A stretch of 64,000 nucleotides of DNA from Aurantimonas marina (GTDB lineage Bacteria > Pseudomonadota > Alphaproteobacteria > Rhizobiales > Rhizobiaceae). The notes beneath the pieces were generated by a model. It had not been told where the DNA came from and did no database searches. It worked only from the letters and a program-made list of their open reading frames with translations. Shown here piece after piece: positions 52,406 through 61,163 of the stretch. How positions within the stretch are numbered: position 1 is the stretch's first letter; each line of letters begins with the position of its first letter. The stretch is from positions 1 to 64,000 of the forward strand of contig NZ_JADDXW010000014.1 of assembly GCF_017183135.1 (NCBI RefSeq), written 5' to 3'. The translations under genes and the position numbers were made by a program.

Positions 52406-52690
52406 ATGTCCGCCAATCCCACCGGCGTGCCGCAACGATTTCTCAGAACGCCTGAAGCAGCGCGCTTCCTAGGCCTGTCCGGCCGGACGCTGGAGAAGCA
52501 CCGCACCTACGGCACTGGACCTGCCTACCGCAAGCTCGGCGGCCGCGTCGTCTATGCCGTCGAGGACCTCCAGTCCTGGGCCGACCTCGGCGCGAAGAGC
52601 TCCACGTCTGATCCCGGCCGCGGCACCGTCCTTCCGGCCAAGCGCCACGACGTCCTGCCGCCGGCGTTCGCCGGTCGCGCGGGTCGCTGA
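52406..52690 (+). CDS. AlpA/excisionase-like helix-turn-helix protein
   Basis: A 94-residue protein. Residues ~10-60 form a MerR/AlpA-type winged HTH (RFLRTPEAARFLGLSGRTLE, TYGTGPAYRKLGGRVVYAVE). ATG 52406 lies behind GGAGG. Such proteins act as excisionases or activators; placed directly before repA it may control RepA or excision of the element. The tail is disordered and basic. Confidence 0.75.
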   Translation: MSANPTGVPQRFLRTPEAARFLGLSGRTLEKHRTYGTGPAYRKLGGRVVYAVEDLQSWADLGAKSSTSDPGRGTVLPAKRHDVLPPAFAGRAGR

Positions 52691-52709
52691 TCGTCGGACG
52701 GCTTCCACC

Positions 52710-53594
52710 ATGCCGGCACGACCTCGCCCGACATCCGAGCGCGAACAGCTCGACCTGTTTCGCGCGCTTCCCGGCGATCTCGCGCCTCGCGACGCGCAGG
52801 ACCTCATGGCCTATCCGTTCTTCTCTCTCGCCAAGTCGAAGCGCCTGGCGCCGATCGACTTCAAGGCAGGATCGATCGTCATCCGCGTCGAGGCCGTGCC
52901 CGAGCACGGCATGGCCACCATCTGGGACGCCGACGTGCTGATCTGGGCCGCCAGTCAGATCGTCGAGGCGCGCGACGCTGGCCTGCGACCGTCGCGGCTG
53001 ATGGGCGCGACGCCCTATGAGATTTTGAACTTCATCGGCCGCGGCGTCGGCTCACGCGACTACGACCGCCTCAAGGCCGCGCTGGACCGGCTGCAATCCA
53101 CCACCATCGCGACCTCGATCCGCCAGCCGACCGAACGGCGGATGCACCGCTTCTCCTGGATCAACGAGTGGAAGGAGAGGGCCGACCATCGCGGCCGGCC
53201 GCTCGGCCTCGAGCTGATCGTGCCCGACTGGTTCTACGCCGCCGTCCTCGATGACGCGCTCGTCCTGACCATCGACCGCGCCTACTTCGACCTCACCGGC
53301 GGTCTGGAGCGCTGGCTCTATCGCCTCGTGCGTAAGCATGGTGGTCGCCAGGAGTTCGGCTGGAGCTTCGACTTCATCCACCTCCACGCCAAGTCGGGCT
53401 CGCTCTCGCCCCTGAAGCACTTCGCCTACGACCTGCGCGACATCGTCCGGCGCCAGGCTCTGCCGGGCTATCGGCTGACGATCGAGCAGCCGGCCCACGG
53501 GCCCGACCGCCTCTCCTTCGCTCCGACCGGCCTGCCGTCCTTCGGCACGCCGCGACGTCGCCGCGCCAATACTCGCCCTGGGGATAAGCTGTGA
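52710..53594 (+). CDS. repA: RPA-type plasmid replication initiator RepA
   Basis: A 294-residue protein, ATG 52710. Features of the RPA family: REQLDLFRALPGDLAPRDAQ near the N-terminus, MAYPFFSLAKSKR, PYEILNFIGRGV, YDRLKAALDRLQSTTIATSI, WINEWKE and WLYRLVRKHGG. These proteins initiate replication of alphaproteobacterial plasmids and ICEs at iterons. Three 17-base direct repeats and a DnaA-box-like site follow immediately. The gene lies next to parA/RHH, so the element probably replicates as a circle after excision. Confidence 0.86.
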   Translation: MPARPRPTSEREQLDLFRALPGDLAPRDAQDLMAYPFFSLAKSKRLAPIDFKAGSIVIRVEAVPEHGMATIWDADVLIWAASQIVEARDAGLRPSRLMGATPYEILNFIGRGVGSRDYDRLKAALDRLQSTTIATSIRQPTERRMHRFSWINEWKERADHRGRPLGLELIVPDWFYAAVLDDALVLTIDRAYFDLTGGLERWLYRLVRKHGGRQEFGWSFDFIHLHAKSGSLSPLKHFAYDLRDIVRRQALPGYRLTIEQPAHGPDRLSFAPTGLPSFGTPRRRRANTRPGDKL

Positions 53595-53600
53595 ATCGTC

Positions 53601-53664
53601 TCGTGCTATCGGGGACCGCGCCTGTCGTGCCATCGGGGACCCGATCCTCGTGCTATCGGGGACC
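53601..53664. repeat. Three iteron-like direct repeats (candidate oriV)
   Basis: TCGTGCTATCGGGGACC occurs at 53601-53617, 53625-53641 (one C for T) and 53648-53664, with periods of 24 and 23 bases, about two helical turns. The copies start 7 bases after the repA stop. An A+T-rich stretch (53690-53760) and a TGCGGATAA site (~53770) follow. This is the classic layout of an iteron origin. Confidence 0.7.
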
Positions 53665-53805
53665 GGAATCGCTGATTCCGTTCGCAAACTCAGAGGCTTG
53701 CGGCCCCTGTAACTTCTCTAACGTAGATTCCTACGGAATCTTTCTAACGCACCCCGCGTTTTGCCCACCTGCGGATAACCGTCATGCGACGGCCGGAAGC
53801 GCGTC

Positions 53806-54444
53806 ATGATCGTCGCGCTCCTTAATCAGAAGGGCGGCGTCGGCAAGACGACGCTGGCGCTCCACCTCGCCGGGGAATGGGCCGGGAAGGGAAAGCGCGT
53901 CACGCTGATCGACGCGGACCCTCAAGGATCTGCGCTCGACTGGTCTGAGCAACGCGCCCGGGAGGGCCTGCCGCGCCTGTTCGGCGTCGTCGGCCTCGCC
54001 CGTGACACGCTCCACCGCGAGGCGCCGGAGCTGGCGGGAGGCGTCGACCACGTCGTCATCGACGGACCGCCGCGCGTCGCCGGGCTGATGCGCTCGGCGC
54101 TTCTCGCCGCCGATCTCATCCTGATCCCGGTACAGCCGTCTCCCTTTGACGGTTGGGCGTCGGCGGAGATGCTGCGGCTGGTCGAGGAGGCTCGCGTCTA
54201 CCGTCCCCAGCTCGCCGTCCGCTTTCTGCTGAACCGCTGCGCCGCGCGCACGGTCATCGCCCGCGAGACCGCCGAGACCCTGGCCGAGCACGACCCGCCG
54301 GTTCTCTCTACGACGATCGGCCAGCGCGTCACCTTCGCCGATACGGCACGGTCCGGGCGCCTCGTCTCCGAGAACGATCACGGTGATCGGGCCGCGCGCG
54401 AGATCGCGGCTCTCACCAACGAAATCGAACGGCTCGCGCCATGA
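53806..54444 (+). CDS. parA: ParA-family partition ATPase
   Basis: A 212-residue protein with the deviant Walker A KGGVGKTT (9-16), VTLIDADPQGSALDW (Walker A' / switch) and VVIDGPPRV (Walker B). It is short and lacks an N-terminal HTH, as in type Ib ParA. It partitions the circular element together with the downstream RHH protein, whose ATG overlaps its stop. The iteron origin and DnaA-box-like region lie immediately upstream. Confidence 0.88.
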   Translation: MIVALLNQKGGVGKTTLALHLAGEWAGKGKRVTLIDADPQGSALDWSEQRAREGLPRLFGVVGLARDTLHREAPELAGGVDHVVIDGPPRVAGLMRSALLAADLILIPVQPSPFDGWASAEMLRLVEEARVYRPQLAVRFLLNRCAARTVIARETAETLAEHDPPVLSTTIGQRVTFADTARSGRLVSENDHGDRAAREIAALTNEIERLAP

Positions 54445-54695
54445 CCAGACCGTCTCCGAAACGCGACTTCGCCAGCCGTCCCGGCGATCCCGAGAACTGG
54501 GTCAGGACGGCGGCCGAAGCTGCACCGTCGCGAGCGAAAGGTGACGCTTTCACTGCCCGGCTGACGATCGACGTCACCCCCGAGCTTCGCGGTCGCATCA
54601 AGATCGCCGCGTTCCAGCGCGGCGTGACGGTCGCCGACATGCTGCGCGAGCTGCTCGCGCGCGAATTCCCGGACCCATCAGGAGACACATCATGA
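54441..54695 (+). CDS. Ribbon-helix-helix partition/DNA-binding protein (ParB/ParG role)
   Basis: 84 residues. The basic, disordered N-terminus is followed by an RHH-like strand and helices (FTARLTIDVTPELRGRIKIA, then RGVTVADMLRELLAREF). ParA proteins of type Ib pair with such small RHH centromere-binding proteins. ATGA overlaps on both sides place it firmly inside the parA operon. The centromere is probably upstream of parA. Confidence 0.8.
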   Translation: MTRPSPKRDFASRPGDPENWVRTAAEAAPSRAKGDAFTARLTIDVTPELRGRIKIAAFQRGVTVADMLRELLAREFPDPSGDTS

Positions 54696-55213
54696 ACTCC
54701 AGTGCGCCGCCGCCGGCGAGCGCCGGTCGAACATCCGCGACCGCCGCTGCGCCATTCTCCACCCATGTCGAGCTGACCTGGCACGAGAAGAAGATCGAGC
54801 ACTGGATCCGCTTCGGTCATCACACCCATGAGCAGATCCTCGATCGTCGCCGGCGTATCGTCAGCTTCGCGCCGGAAACCGTGTTCGCGTTCGTCCGCTG
54901 GGCGTCGAACGATTTCGGGACGATCCTCTCGCGCCTCGACATCGTGCGCGCGATCGGTCCTGGCGAGCCCTTCCAGACGCTGCCGTTCGTCCGTCCCGGT
55001 GGCGAGATTCTCCTGCGCGCCGACGGCTGGCCCAAGGTGGAGCGGGTGCTCCAGGCGATCGACGCGGTGGACGCGCTGGGGCTCGATCCGGCCGACACGC
55101 CGCCTGATCACTGGCGTCACGTCCACAACCGGCTGACCGCCGGCCACGAGCCGCGCGCCTACACGCTCGAACGCCATGAAGCCTGGCTCAAGCGCCGCAG
55201 GGCGGAGCCATGA
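54692..55213 (+). CDS. DUF2840 family protein
   Basis: A 173-residue protein: HVELTWHEKKIEHWIRFGHH, FAPETVFAFVRWASNDFGTI, YTLERHEAWLKRRR. DUF2840 is found almost only in alphaproteobacterial conjugative elements between parA and traF, as here. No catalytic motif is seen. Coupled by ATGA at both ends. Confidence 0.85.
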   Translation: MNSSAPPPASAGRTSATAAAPFSTHVELTWHEKKIEHWIRFGHHTHEQILDRRRRIVSFAPETVFAFVRWASNDFGTILSRLDIVRAIGPGEPFQTLPFVRPGGEILLRADGWPKVERVLQAIDAVDALGLDPADTPPDHWRHVHNRLTAGHEPRAYTLERHEAWLKRRRAEP

Positions 55214-55755
55214 CGCGTCTCGCCTGGGCCTTCGCGACCCTCGTCGCGACCACCGGTATCGCCGCTTCAACGCTGGTTTACACACCGACCAAGCTCATCT
55301 GGAACGCTTCCGCCAGCACGCCGATCGGCCTCTACGCGGTGCAGCCGATCGAACGGCTGGAGGTCACCGATCTCGTCGCCGTCGATGCACCGGAGCCGTT
55401 GGCCAGCTTCCTCGCCGATGGCGGGTATCTGCCGCCTGGTGTGCCGCTCCTGAAGCGCGTCGTCGGCCTGCCGCGACAACAGGTTTGCCGCGTCGGCGTC
55501 ACCATTACGGTGGATCACGTCGAGATGGGACAGGCGCGCGAGACCGACCGGCTCGGCCGCGCGATGCCTGATTGGCAGGGCTGCCACCGCATCGCCGCGG
55601 GCGAAGTCTTCCTGATGAACCCGGACGTCTCGGACAGCCTCGACGGGCGCTATTTCGGTCCACTCCCGGCCAGCTCGATCATCGGCCGCGCCGTTCCCCT
55701 TTGGACCGACGAAGACGGCCAGGGCCGCTTCGAATGGCGCGCGAAGACCCGTTGA
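55210..55755 (+). CDS. traF: TraF-type S26 conjugative signal peptidase
   Basis: A 181-residue protein with an N-terminal membrane anchor (LAWAFATLVATTGIAAS), the serine motif NASASTPIGLY (Ser36) and the Lys of LLKRVVGLP (Lys82), the S26 catalytic pair. TraF of RP4-like systems matures and cyclises pilin. In this element it needs the mating-pair (trb) genes, which are not in the window. ATG 55210 overlaps the DUF2840 stop. Confidence 0.87.
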   Translation: MTRLAWAFATLVATTGIAASTLVYTPTKLIWNASASTPIGLYAVQPIERLEVTDLVAVDAPEPLASFLADGGYLPPGVPLLKRVVGLPRQQVCRVGVTITVDHVEMGQARETDRLGRAMPDWQGCHRIAAGEVFLMNPDVSDSLDGRYFGPLPASSIIGRAVPLWTDEDGQGRFEWRAKTR

Positions 55756-55809
55756 ATCCGCACTGATCAACACCTCAACCCCTTCCACCGCTAGCAGAAA
55801 GGACAACCC

Positions 55810-56145
55810 ATGGCACAGATTGGACAGTTCATCCGCACCGAGACCGGCTATTCCGGCCGCATTCGGACCATGAGTCTGGACGCCGAACTCACCCTCGTTC
55901 CGGCCGAACCGTCGGACGCTGAGAACGCGCCGGACTACCGCATCCATGTCGGCGACGACGATGGCCCCGAGACTGGGGCCGGCTGGAAGCGCGTCGGCGA
56001 GAAAGCAGGCGACTACGTCTCGCTGGCGATCGACGACCCCGCGCTCCCGCTACCGATCCGGGCCAACCTGTTCCGGTCCGATCCCGACGGAGGCACCTGG
56101 TTTTTGCACTGGAGCCGCTCATTCAAGCGCGGCGAGCGAGATTGA
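55810..56145 (+). CDS. DUF736 family protein (second copy)
   Basis: A 111-residue paralogue of the protein at 50205: MAQIGQFIRTETGYSGRIRT, SDAENAPDYRIHVGDDDGPE, GDYVSLAIDDPALPLPIRAN. It is more acidic in the middle. GAAAGGA precedes ATG 55810. Having two DUF736 genes in different parts of the backbone is usual for these elements as I recall. Function unknown. Confidence 0.87.
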   Translation: MAQIGQFIRTETGYSGRIRTMSLDAELTLVPAEPSDAENAPDYRIHVGDDDGPETGAGWKRVGEKAGDYVSLAIDDPALPLPIRANLFRSDPDGGTWFLHWSRSFKRGERD

Positions 56146-56148
56146 GAG

Positions 56149-56919
56149 ATGTCGCTCGACGCAAAATCTCGCCGTCGCGCGCCCGCCGGACTGGCGCGTG
56201 CCGCTCGCCCGGCTGCGCTCCTTCTCCTTTCCAGCTTTCTCTCGGCAGCCGCACCGCCGGTCGCCACACTCGCGCAGAGTGCGCCGGTGGAACGACTGGC
56301 TCCGGCCGATCCCTACGCCGCCCACATCGCCGAAGCCTCGCACCGCTTCGGCATTCCGGTCGCGTGGATTCGCGCCGTCATGCGCGTCGAAAGCGCCGGT
56401 CGGGTGCGGGCGATCTCCTCGGCCGGCGCCATGGGGTTGATGCAGGTCATGCCGGAGACCTGGGCAGAGCTACGCGCGCGTTACGGTCTGGGCGGTGATC
56501 CTTACGACCCGCGCGACAACATCATGGCGGGCGCGGCGTATCTGCGTGAGATGCACGACCGCTACAGATCGCCTGGCTTCCTGGCTGCCTACAATGCCGG
56601 CCCCAGACGCTACGAACAGCATCTCGCGGGCCGTCCCCTGCCGGCGGAGACGCGGGCGTATCTCTCAACGCTGGCCCCTCTCGTCGGCGGCGATGACATC
56701 CCGTCCTCGGTCGTCGTGGCCACCGTCGATCCCGATACCTGGAGACGCTCGCCGCTGTTCGTGGGTCGCGCGGCCGGCGCCGCGACGGCGAATTCTGTGG
56801 AGGTCGATGGTCAATCGGAAGCTGCTTCGGCGGCGACACTCGTTGCCGATTCGGCTACCACCGCGCCCCAGCCGGAGGGGCTGTTCGTGGCTCGGTCAGA
56901 CTGGGGACGACCGCGATGA
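56149..56919 (+). CDS. VirB1-like lytic transglycosylase
   Basis: A 256-residue protein. The N-terminal hydrophobic stretch (AALLLLSSFLSAAAPPVA, ~22-39) with AQS is a signal peptide. The SLT domain (~55-185) has AWIRAVMRVESAGRVRA (catalytic Glu81), SSAGAMGLMQVMPETW and AAYLREM ... AAYNAGPRRYEQH. It cuts peptidoglycan locally to allow assembly of the mating channel. ATG 56149 starts 3 bases after the DUF736 stop; its own stop overlaps the next gene (ATGA). Confidence 0.87.
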   Translation: MSLDAKSRRRAPAGLARAARPAALLLLSSFLSAAAPPVATLAQSAPVERLAPADPYAAHIAEASHRFGIPVAWIRAVMRVESAGRVRAISSAGAMGLMQVMPETWAELRARYGLGGDPYDPRDNIMAGAAYLREMHDRYRSPGFLAAYNAGPRRYEQHLAGRPLPAETRAYLSTLAPLVGGDDIPSSVVVATVDPDTWRRSPLFVGRAAGAATANSVEVDGQSEAASAATLVADSATTAPQPEGLFVARSDWGRPR

Positions 56920-57173
56920 GCACGGAGTCCTGGCATCTCGCTGTGGCGGGGACCAGCGGGTCATGGAGTGTGTTGAGGCGGGATGTCGGGAGCACGACCG
57001 TAGGATGGCAAGATAAAAGAGGCTCGCCGCTCGTCCTCCAAGCCATTGACATAGCTTGTCTTTCGGCGTGCCTGTCGGTCGGGGCGCGTGCCGCGATCAA
57101 GGAGTTCTCCAAAGATTTCAATGGAGTTTCCGGCACTGTTCGCCGCAGGCTCCTATCGGCAGTGCGGCCATGA
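56916..57173 (+). CDS. Hypothetical protein coupled to relaxase
   Basis: 85 residues, ATG overlapping the transglycosylase stop and TGA overlapping the relaxase ATG. The N-terminus (WHLAVAGTSGSWSVLRRDVG, TTVGWQDKRGSPLVLQAIDI) is well formed; the C-terminal half is low-complexity and basic. No family recognised. Tight coupling at both ends argues that it is real and may be an accessory to the relaxase; oriT may overlap this region. Confidence 0.6.
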   Translation: MSTESWHLAVAGTSGSWSVLRRDVGSTTVGWQDKRGSPLVLQAIDIACLSACLSVGARAAIKEFSKDFNGVSGTVRRRLLSAVRP

Positions 57174-58939
57174 GCGAGGGAGACGGCGATTTTCGCGTCC
57201 GACCAGGGCGCATCCGCAGCACCCGCGCGCCGAGGCCCAAGAGCTTCGTTCACCAGGTTCTGCGCGCCGCCAGGCGTGCCGGCCATACCGACGGCGCGCC
57301 CAGCTCGGCGGGGAAGAGCGGCCGCTTGCCGGTTCTGGGCTACTCCAGCTTCGGCCGCGGCCGGATCAACTTCAGCCGCAACCGACTCTTCTCCCCTAGT
57401 CGTCGCGTCGTGGTCGCCGCGCGGATCGCCCGGCATTCGGGGCGCGCCTTTCGCTCCGCGCCGTTGTCCACGCACCTGTCCTATCTCAAGCGCGACGGCG
57501 TGACCCGAGATGGCGAGACGGCCGTGATGTTCGACGCCGGCAGCGACCGCGCCGACGACATGGCCTTTGCCGAGCGCTCCAGGGACGATCGGCACCATTT
57601 CCGCTTCATTGTCTCGCCCGAGGACGCTGGCGAGATGACGGACCTTCGCGCCTTCACGCGCGACCTCGCCAAGCAGATGGAAGCCGATCTCGGCTCGCGG
57701 CTCGACTGGGTGGCCCTCGATCACTGGAATACCGACAACCCTCACATCCATCTGTTGGTGCGCGGCGTCGACGACGCCGGTGCGGATCTCGTGATCTCGC
57801 GCGACTATATCAGCCGTGGGCTGCGCTCACGCGCCGAGGAGTTGGTGTCGATCGAGCTCGGCCCCCGACCCGAGCGCGATGTCCGCAACGCGCTGGAGAT
57901 GGAGATCAGCGCCGAGCGCTGGACGCGGCTCGATGTGGAGATCCGCATCGCCGCCGACGAGACGGGCTACATCGACCTGCGCCCCGAGGCGACCGGCGCC
58001 GCCGATCCCGAATCTCGCCGGCTGATGATCGGGCGGGTCCAGCATCTGGAGAAAATGGGTCTCGCCGCCCCCGCCGGTCCCGGCGAATGGATGGTCGGCC
58101 TGGAAGCTGAGCGCTCGCTCCGCGAGCTCGGCATGCGCAGCGACATCATCAAGACGATGCACCGCGCCTTCACCGAGCATGGACAAGATCGCGGCATCGC
58201 CGACTATGTGATCGACGTAGATGCGGCAGGCGCGCCCATCATCGGGCGGCTAGTCGACAAGGGCCTTCAGAACGAGCTGACGGGCGAGGCCTATGCCGTC
58301 ATCAATGGTACCGACGGCCGCGCGCACCATTTCCGCTTCCGCGGCATCGAGGCGTTCGAGCATGCACCACCGATCGGCGGCATCGTCGAGGTCCGCCGCT
58401 TCGGCGGACCCGAGGACGAACGGCCAACGCTCGTGCTCGCTAATCGCTCGGACTTCGACCTGAACCACCAGATCACGGCGCCGGGCGCGACCTGGCTCGA
58501 TCATCGACTGGTCGAACGTGAGCCAACGCCGCTCGCGATGGGCGGGTTCGGTCGCGAAGTTCGCGAAGCGATGTCCGCCCGCGCGGATCACCTCGCCGAG
58601 GAGGGTCTTGCCCGCCGGCAAGGCCAGCGCGTGATCCTTCAGCGCGATCTCCTGAACACTCTGCGCCGCCGCGAATTGGACGCGAGCGCGGCGCGACTCT
58701 CGGCCGACACCGGACTGCCGCATCTGAAGACGGCCGCAGGCGAGCATGTCTCGGGCACCTACCGGCAGCGTCTAACCCTCACGTCCGGTCGCTTCGCGAT
58801 GGTCGACAACGGCCTCGGCTTCCAGCTCGTGCCGTGGTCGCCGCCGCTCGAGAAAAAACTCGGCCAGCACATCACCGGCGTCGTCAACGATGGCGGCATC
58901 GAATGGAGCCTCGGCCGCAAACGAGGACTGGCACTGTAA
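57170..58939 (+). CDS. DUF3363-type conjugative relaxase (VirD2-like)
   Basis: A 589-residue protein, ATG 57170. The N-terminal relaxase domain (~1-250) has a Tyr-rich start (LPVLGYSSFGRGRI), HFRFIVSPEDA and the metal-binding histidine motif DHWNTDNPHIHLLVRGVDD (~186-204). DUF3363 makes up the C-terminal part (LGMRSDIIKTMHRAFTEHGQ ... LGFQLVPW). It nicks oriT and leads the strand into the recipient. A coupling protein gene (traG) normally follows, but here the next features are an IS element and unrelated genes. Confidence 0.85.
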   Translation: MSEGDGDFRVRPGRIRSTRAPRPKSFVHQVLRAARRAGHTDGAPSSAGKSGRLPVLGYSSFGRGRINFSRNRLFSPSRRVVVAARIARHSGRAFRSAPLSTHLSYLKRDGVTRDGETAVMFDAGSDRADDMAFAERSRDDRHHFRFIVSPEDAGEMTDLRAFTRDLAKQMEADLGSRLDWVALDHWNTDNPHIHLLVRGVDDAGADLVISRDYISRGLRSRAEELVSIELGPRPERDVRNALEMEISAERWTRLDVEIRIAADETGYIDLRPEATGAADPESRRLMIGRVQHLEKMGLAAPAGPGEWMVGLEAERSLRELGMRSDIIKTMHRAFTEHGQDRGIADYVIDVDAAGAPIIGRLVDKGLQNELTGEAYAVINGTDGRAHHFRFRGIEAFEHAPPIGGIVEVRRFGGPEDERPTLVLANRSDFDLNHQITAPGATWLDHRLVEREPTPLAMGGFGREVREAMSARADHLAEEGLARRQGQRVILQRDLLNTLRRRELDASAARLSADTGLPHLKTAAGEHVSGTYRQRLTLTSGRFAMVDNGLGFQLVPWSPPLEKKLGQHITGVVNDGGIEWSLGRKRGLAL

Positions 58940-59060
58940 GTGCCCAGTGTCGCGAAGGGGTCAGAAGAGTCCATCGGCGGAGATCCGCTCGGCGCCAGGA
59001 GGGGAAGTTCGGTAGCCTCTCTCTGAAGACAGCAACTGCGCCCGAGCGGATCTTCGCAAG

Positions 59061-60436
59061 GGTAGTGTCCGCGCTGGTGGTGGAAAATCGGACGTCAGAA
59101 GGTGTGACGGAGGTGGCCACCGGAATGGCCGGCTAAGGTGGAGTTGCGAGACTTCAACCTGACCGGAGCACCCGATGACCGAGGACAGACTACCGCTAGC
59201 CGAGCTTTTGGCGAAAGCCGGAGACGGCGATTTCCTGAGGACGATTGCCGAGAGCGTGATGCAGCTTCTCATGGAGGCCGACGTGGAGGGCATGATCGGC
59301 GCCGGGCGTCATGAACGCACCCTTGAGCGGGCGACCTATCGCAACGGCTATCGCGACCGCTCGCTCGACACGCGGCTCGGCTCGTTGCAGCTTCGCATTC
59401 CCAAGCTTCGGCAGGGCAGCTACTTCCCGCCGTTTCTGGAGCCGAGGAAGCTCTCGGAAAAGGCGCTTGTCGCCGTCATCCAAGAGGCTTGGATCAGTGG
59501 CGTTTCCACGCGTCGGGTCGACGATCTGGTGCAGGCCATGGGACTATCGGGGATCGGCAAGAGCACGGTGTCGAAGCTGTGCAAGGACATCGACGAGCGC
59601 GTCGGTGGCTTTCTCGATCGCCCTCTCACCGGCGACTGGCCCTATCTCTGGCTGGACGCGACCTACCTCAAGCAGCGCGAGGGCGGGCGCATCGTCTCGG
59701 TCGCGGCTATAATCGCCGTGGCGGTCAACACGGACGGCAAGCGCGAGATCGTGGGCCTCCACATCGGGCCCTCGGAAGCGGAGACCTTCTGGTCGACCTT
59801 CCTCAAGAGCCTCGTGCGCCGGGGCCTTTCGGGCGTGAAGCTCGTGATCTCGGATGCTCACGAAGGGCTGAAGGCGGCCATTCGCCGGGTGTTCAGCGCT
59901 TCCTGGCAGCGCTGCCGCGTCCATTGGATGCGCAACGCCTTGTCCTATGTCCCGAAGGCGCAGCAGAGCATGGCGGCAGCGGCCCTGCGCCAGGCCTTCA
60001 TCCAGCCCGATCGCGCCGGCGCCGCCCAAGCGTTGCGCCACGTCGCCGACCAGCTCCGGGCAAAGTGTCCCAAGCTCGGCACTTTCATCGACGACAGCGA
60101 GACCGACGTGCTGGCGCATCTGGACTTCCCCAGCCAGCACCGGACCCGGATTCATTCGACGAATTCCTTGGAGCGCCTGAACAAGGAGGTGAAGCGACGC
60201 GCCGATGTCGTCGGCATCTTCCCGAACGAGGGCTCCATCATCCGCCTCATCGGCGCCGTCCTCCTCGAGGCCAACGACGAATGGCAGACGCAGAACCGCT
60301 ATATGCAGACCGAACCCATGGCCGAACTCATGGCCACCGACACCAAGCCAGAAACCGTCCGCATTTCCACCGCAGCCGCCTGAAACGGAGCCGCTTCAGT
60401 TACACCCCAATTTCCACCACGTTGACGGACGCGACC
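59061..60436 (+). mobile_element. IS256-family insertion sequence, complete
   Basis: 1376 bases. Left end GGTAGTGTCCG and, inverted, right end GGTCGCGTCCG, followed by the shared GTGGTGGAAA. The 8-base target duplication TTCGCAAG lies at 59053-59060 and 60437-60444 (a neighbouring C on the left makes a 9-base reading possible). The transposase is intact, so the insertion is recent or at least undamaged. Confidence 0.85.
59175..60383 (+). CDS. IS256-family DDE transposase
   Basis: 402 residues, full length for the family. DDE residues: LWLDATYLKQ (first Asp), VISDAHEGLKAAIRRVF (second Asp) and SLERLNKEVKRR (Glu). The zinc-like C-x-H of CRVHWMRN is present in the core. It moves the surrounding element. 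ATG 59175 follows a GGAGC site, and the frame is uninterrupted. Confidence 0.92.
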   Translation: MTEDRLPLAELLAKAGDGDFLRTIAESVMQLLMEADVEGMIGAGRHERTLERATYRNGYRDRSLDTRLGSLQLRIPKLRQGSYFPPFLEPRKLSEKALVAVIQEAWISGVSTRRVDDLVQAMGLSGIGKSTVSKLCKDIDERVGGFLDRPLTGDWPYLWLDATYLKQREGGRIVSVAAIIAVAVNTDGKREIVGLHIGPSEAETFWSTFLKSLVRRGLSGVKLVISDAHEGLKAAIRRVFSASWQRCRVHWMRNALSYVPKAQQSMAAAALRQAFIQPDRAGAAQALRHVADQLRAKCPKLGTFIDDSETDVLAHLDFPSQHRTRIHSTNSLERLNKEVKRRADVVGIFPNEGSIIRLIGAVLLEANDEWQTQNRYMQTEPMAELMATDTKPETVRISTAAA

Positions 60437-60517
60437 TTCGCAAGTTGGACGGCATCAAATGCCTTCTGACAAGAAATCACATCCGTGAGCCAGCTTCGAC
60501 AGGCCCAGCTCTTAACC

Positions 60518-60556
60518 GTAGTCGGACTACGCATCATATTGGCGTAGTCCGACTAC
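60518..60556. promoter_or_regulatory. Twin palindromic operators before an RHH-like gene
   Basis: GTAGTCGGACTAC (60518-60530) and GTAGTCCGACTAC (60544-60556) are each palindromes around one base and are reverse complements of each other. Their centres are 26 bases apart and the second ends 10 bases before the ATG, so a bound repressor would cover the promoter and ribosome site. Confidence 0.7.
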
Positions 60557-60566
60557 GAAGCAGGTT

Positions 60567-61163
60567 ATGGTGGACCGAACGGTCGTTGCCCGGGTGAAGC
60601 GTCAGCGCGAGTACCGTGCGGCAGAAGGCTGGGAACAGGTAACCGTATGGGTGCCGACCGAAGCCGATGCCGAAGACATTCGAAAACTCGCCCGGGAGAG
60701 GCGAGAACGCGCCGAAGCGCTCCAAGGGCTCAGTCAGGAGGTAAAGATAGTGAGTCCCGAAACAGAAGCCCGCATCGCAGCGGCGATCGCGGAACACGGG
60801 TCGGCGGCCTACAACACACCTTCAGGAGCAGTGCTCGACCTGATGACCCAGCTTGCCGCTGAGGATGATCTGCCAAGTTTTTCGCGAGCAGTTATTATCC
60901 TCGCCCGGGCAAAGCCGGCAAACGCGGCCTTTGTCACGGCCGCTGTCCCGCCGAAAGTCTCGAACTTCCTTATCCGCCACCGTAGCATCAGTCCTGCGGC
61001 CCTGATGACGTGGACGAACGAGCACTCCGGCTGGGCGGATGAGTTGAAAGAAGCCGTTCGAAAGCCAGATCAGTTCGAACGTGTCGTTGAGGCTATGGTG
61101 GAGGCCATCAAGCGCGAAACCTCAAACATTGATGCCACAATGGAGGTGTCTGAACCTAATTAA
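60567..61163 (+). CDS. RHH-like regulator, autoregulation candidate
   Basis: A 198-residue protein. The N-terminus (GWEQVTVWVPTEADAEDIRK, then LARERRERAE) fits the beta strand and helix of a ribbon-helix-helix fold. The C-terminal ~120 residues are helical with no recognised motif. Its gene has twin palindromes just before the ATG (60567) and a Rho-independent terminator after the stop, so it is a single-gene unit. It lies just right of the IS element; whether it belongs to the conjugative element is unclear. Confidence 0.65.
   Translation: MVDRTVVARVKRQREYRAAEGWEQVTVWVPTEADAEDIRKLARERRERAEALQGLSQEVKIVSPETEARIAAAIAEHGSAAYNTPSGAVLDLMTQLAAEDDLPSFSRAVIILARAKPANAAFVTAAVPPKVSNFLIRHRSISPAALMTWTNEHSGWADELKEAVRKPDQFERVVEAMVEAIKRETSNIDATMEVSEPN

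Noticed and set aside
53601-53664. Short direct repeats considered as a CRISPR array
   Set aside because: Only three copies with 6-7 base gaps; the location after repA fits iterons, and no cas gene is present.
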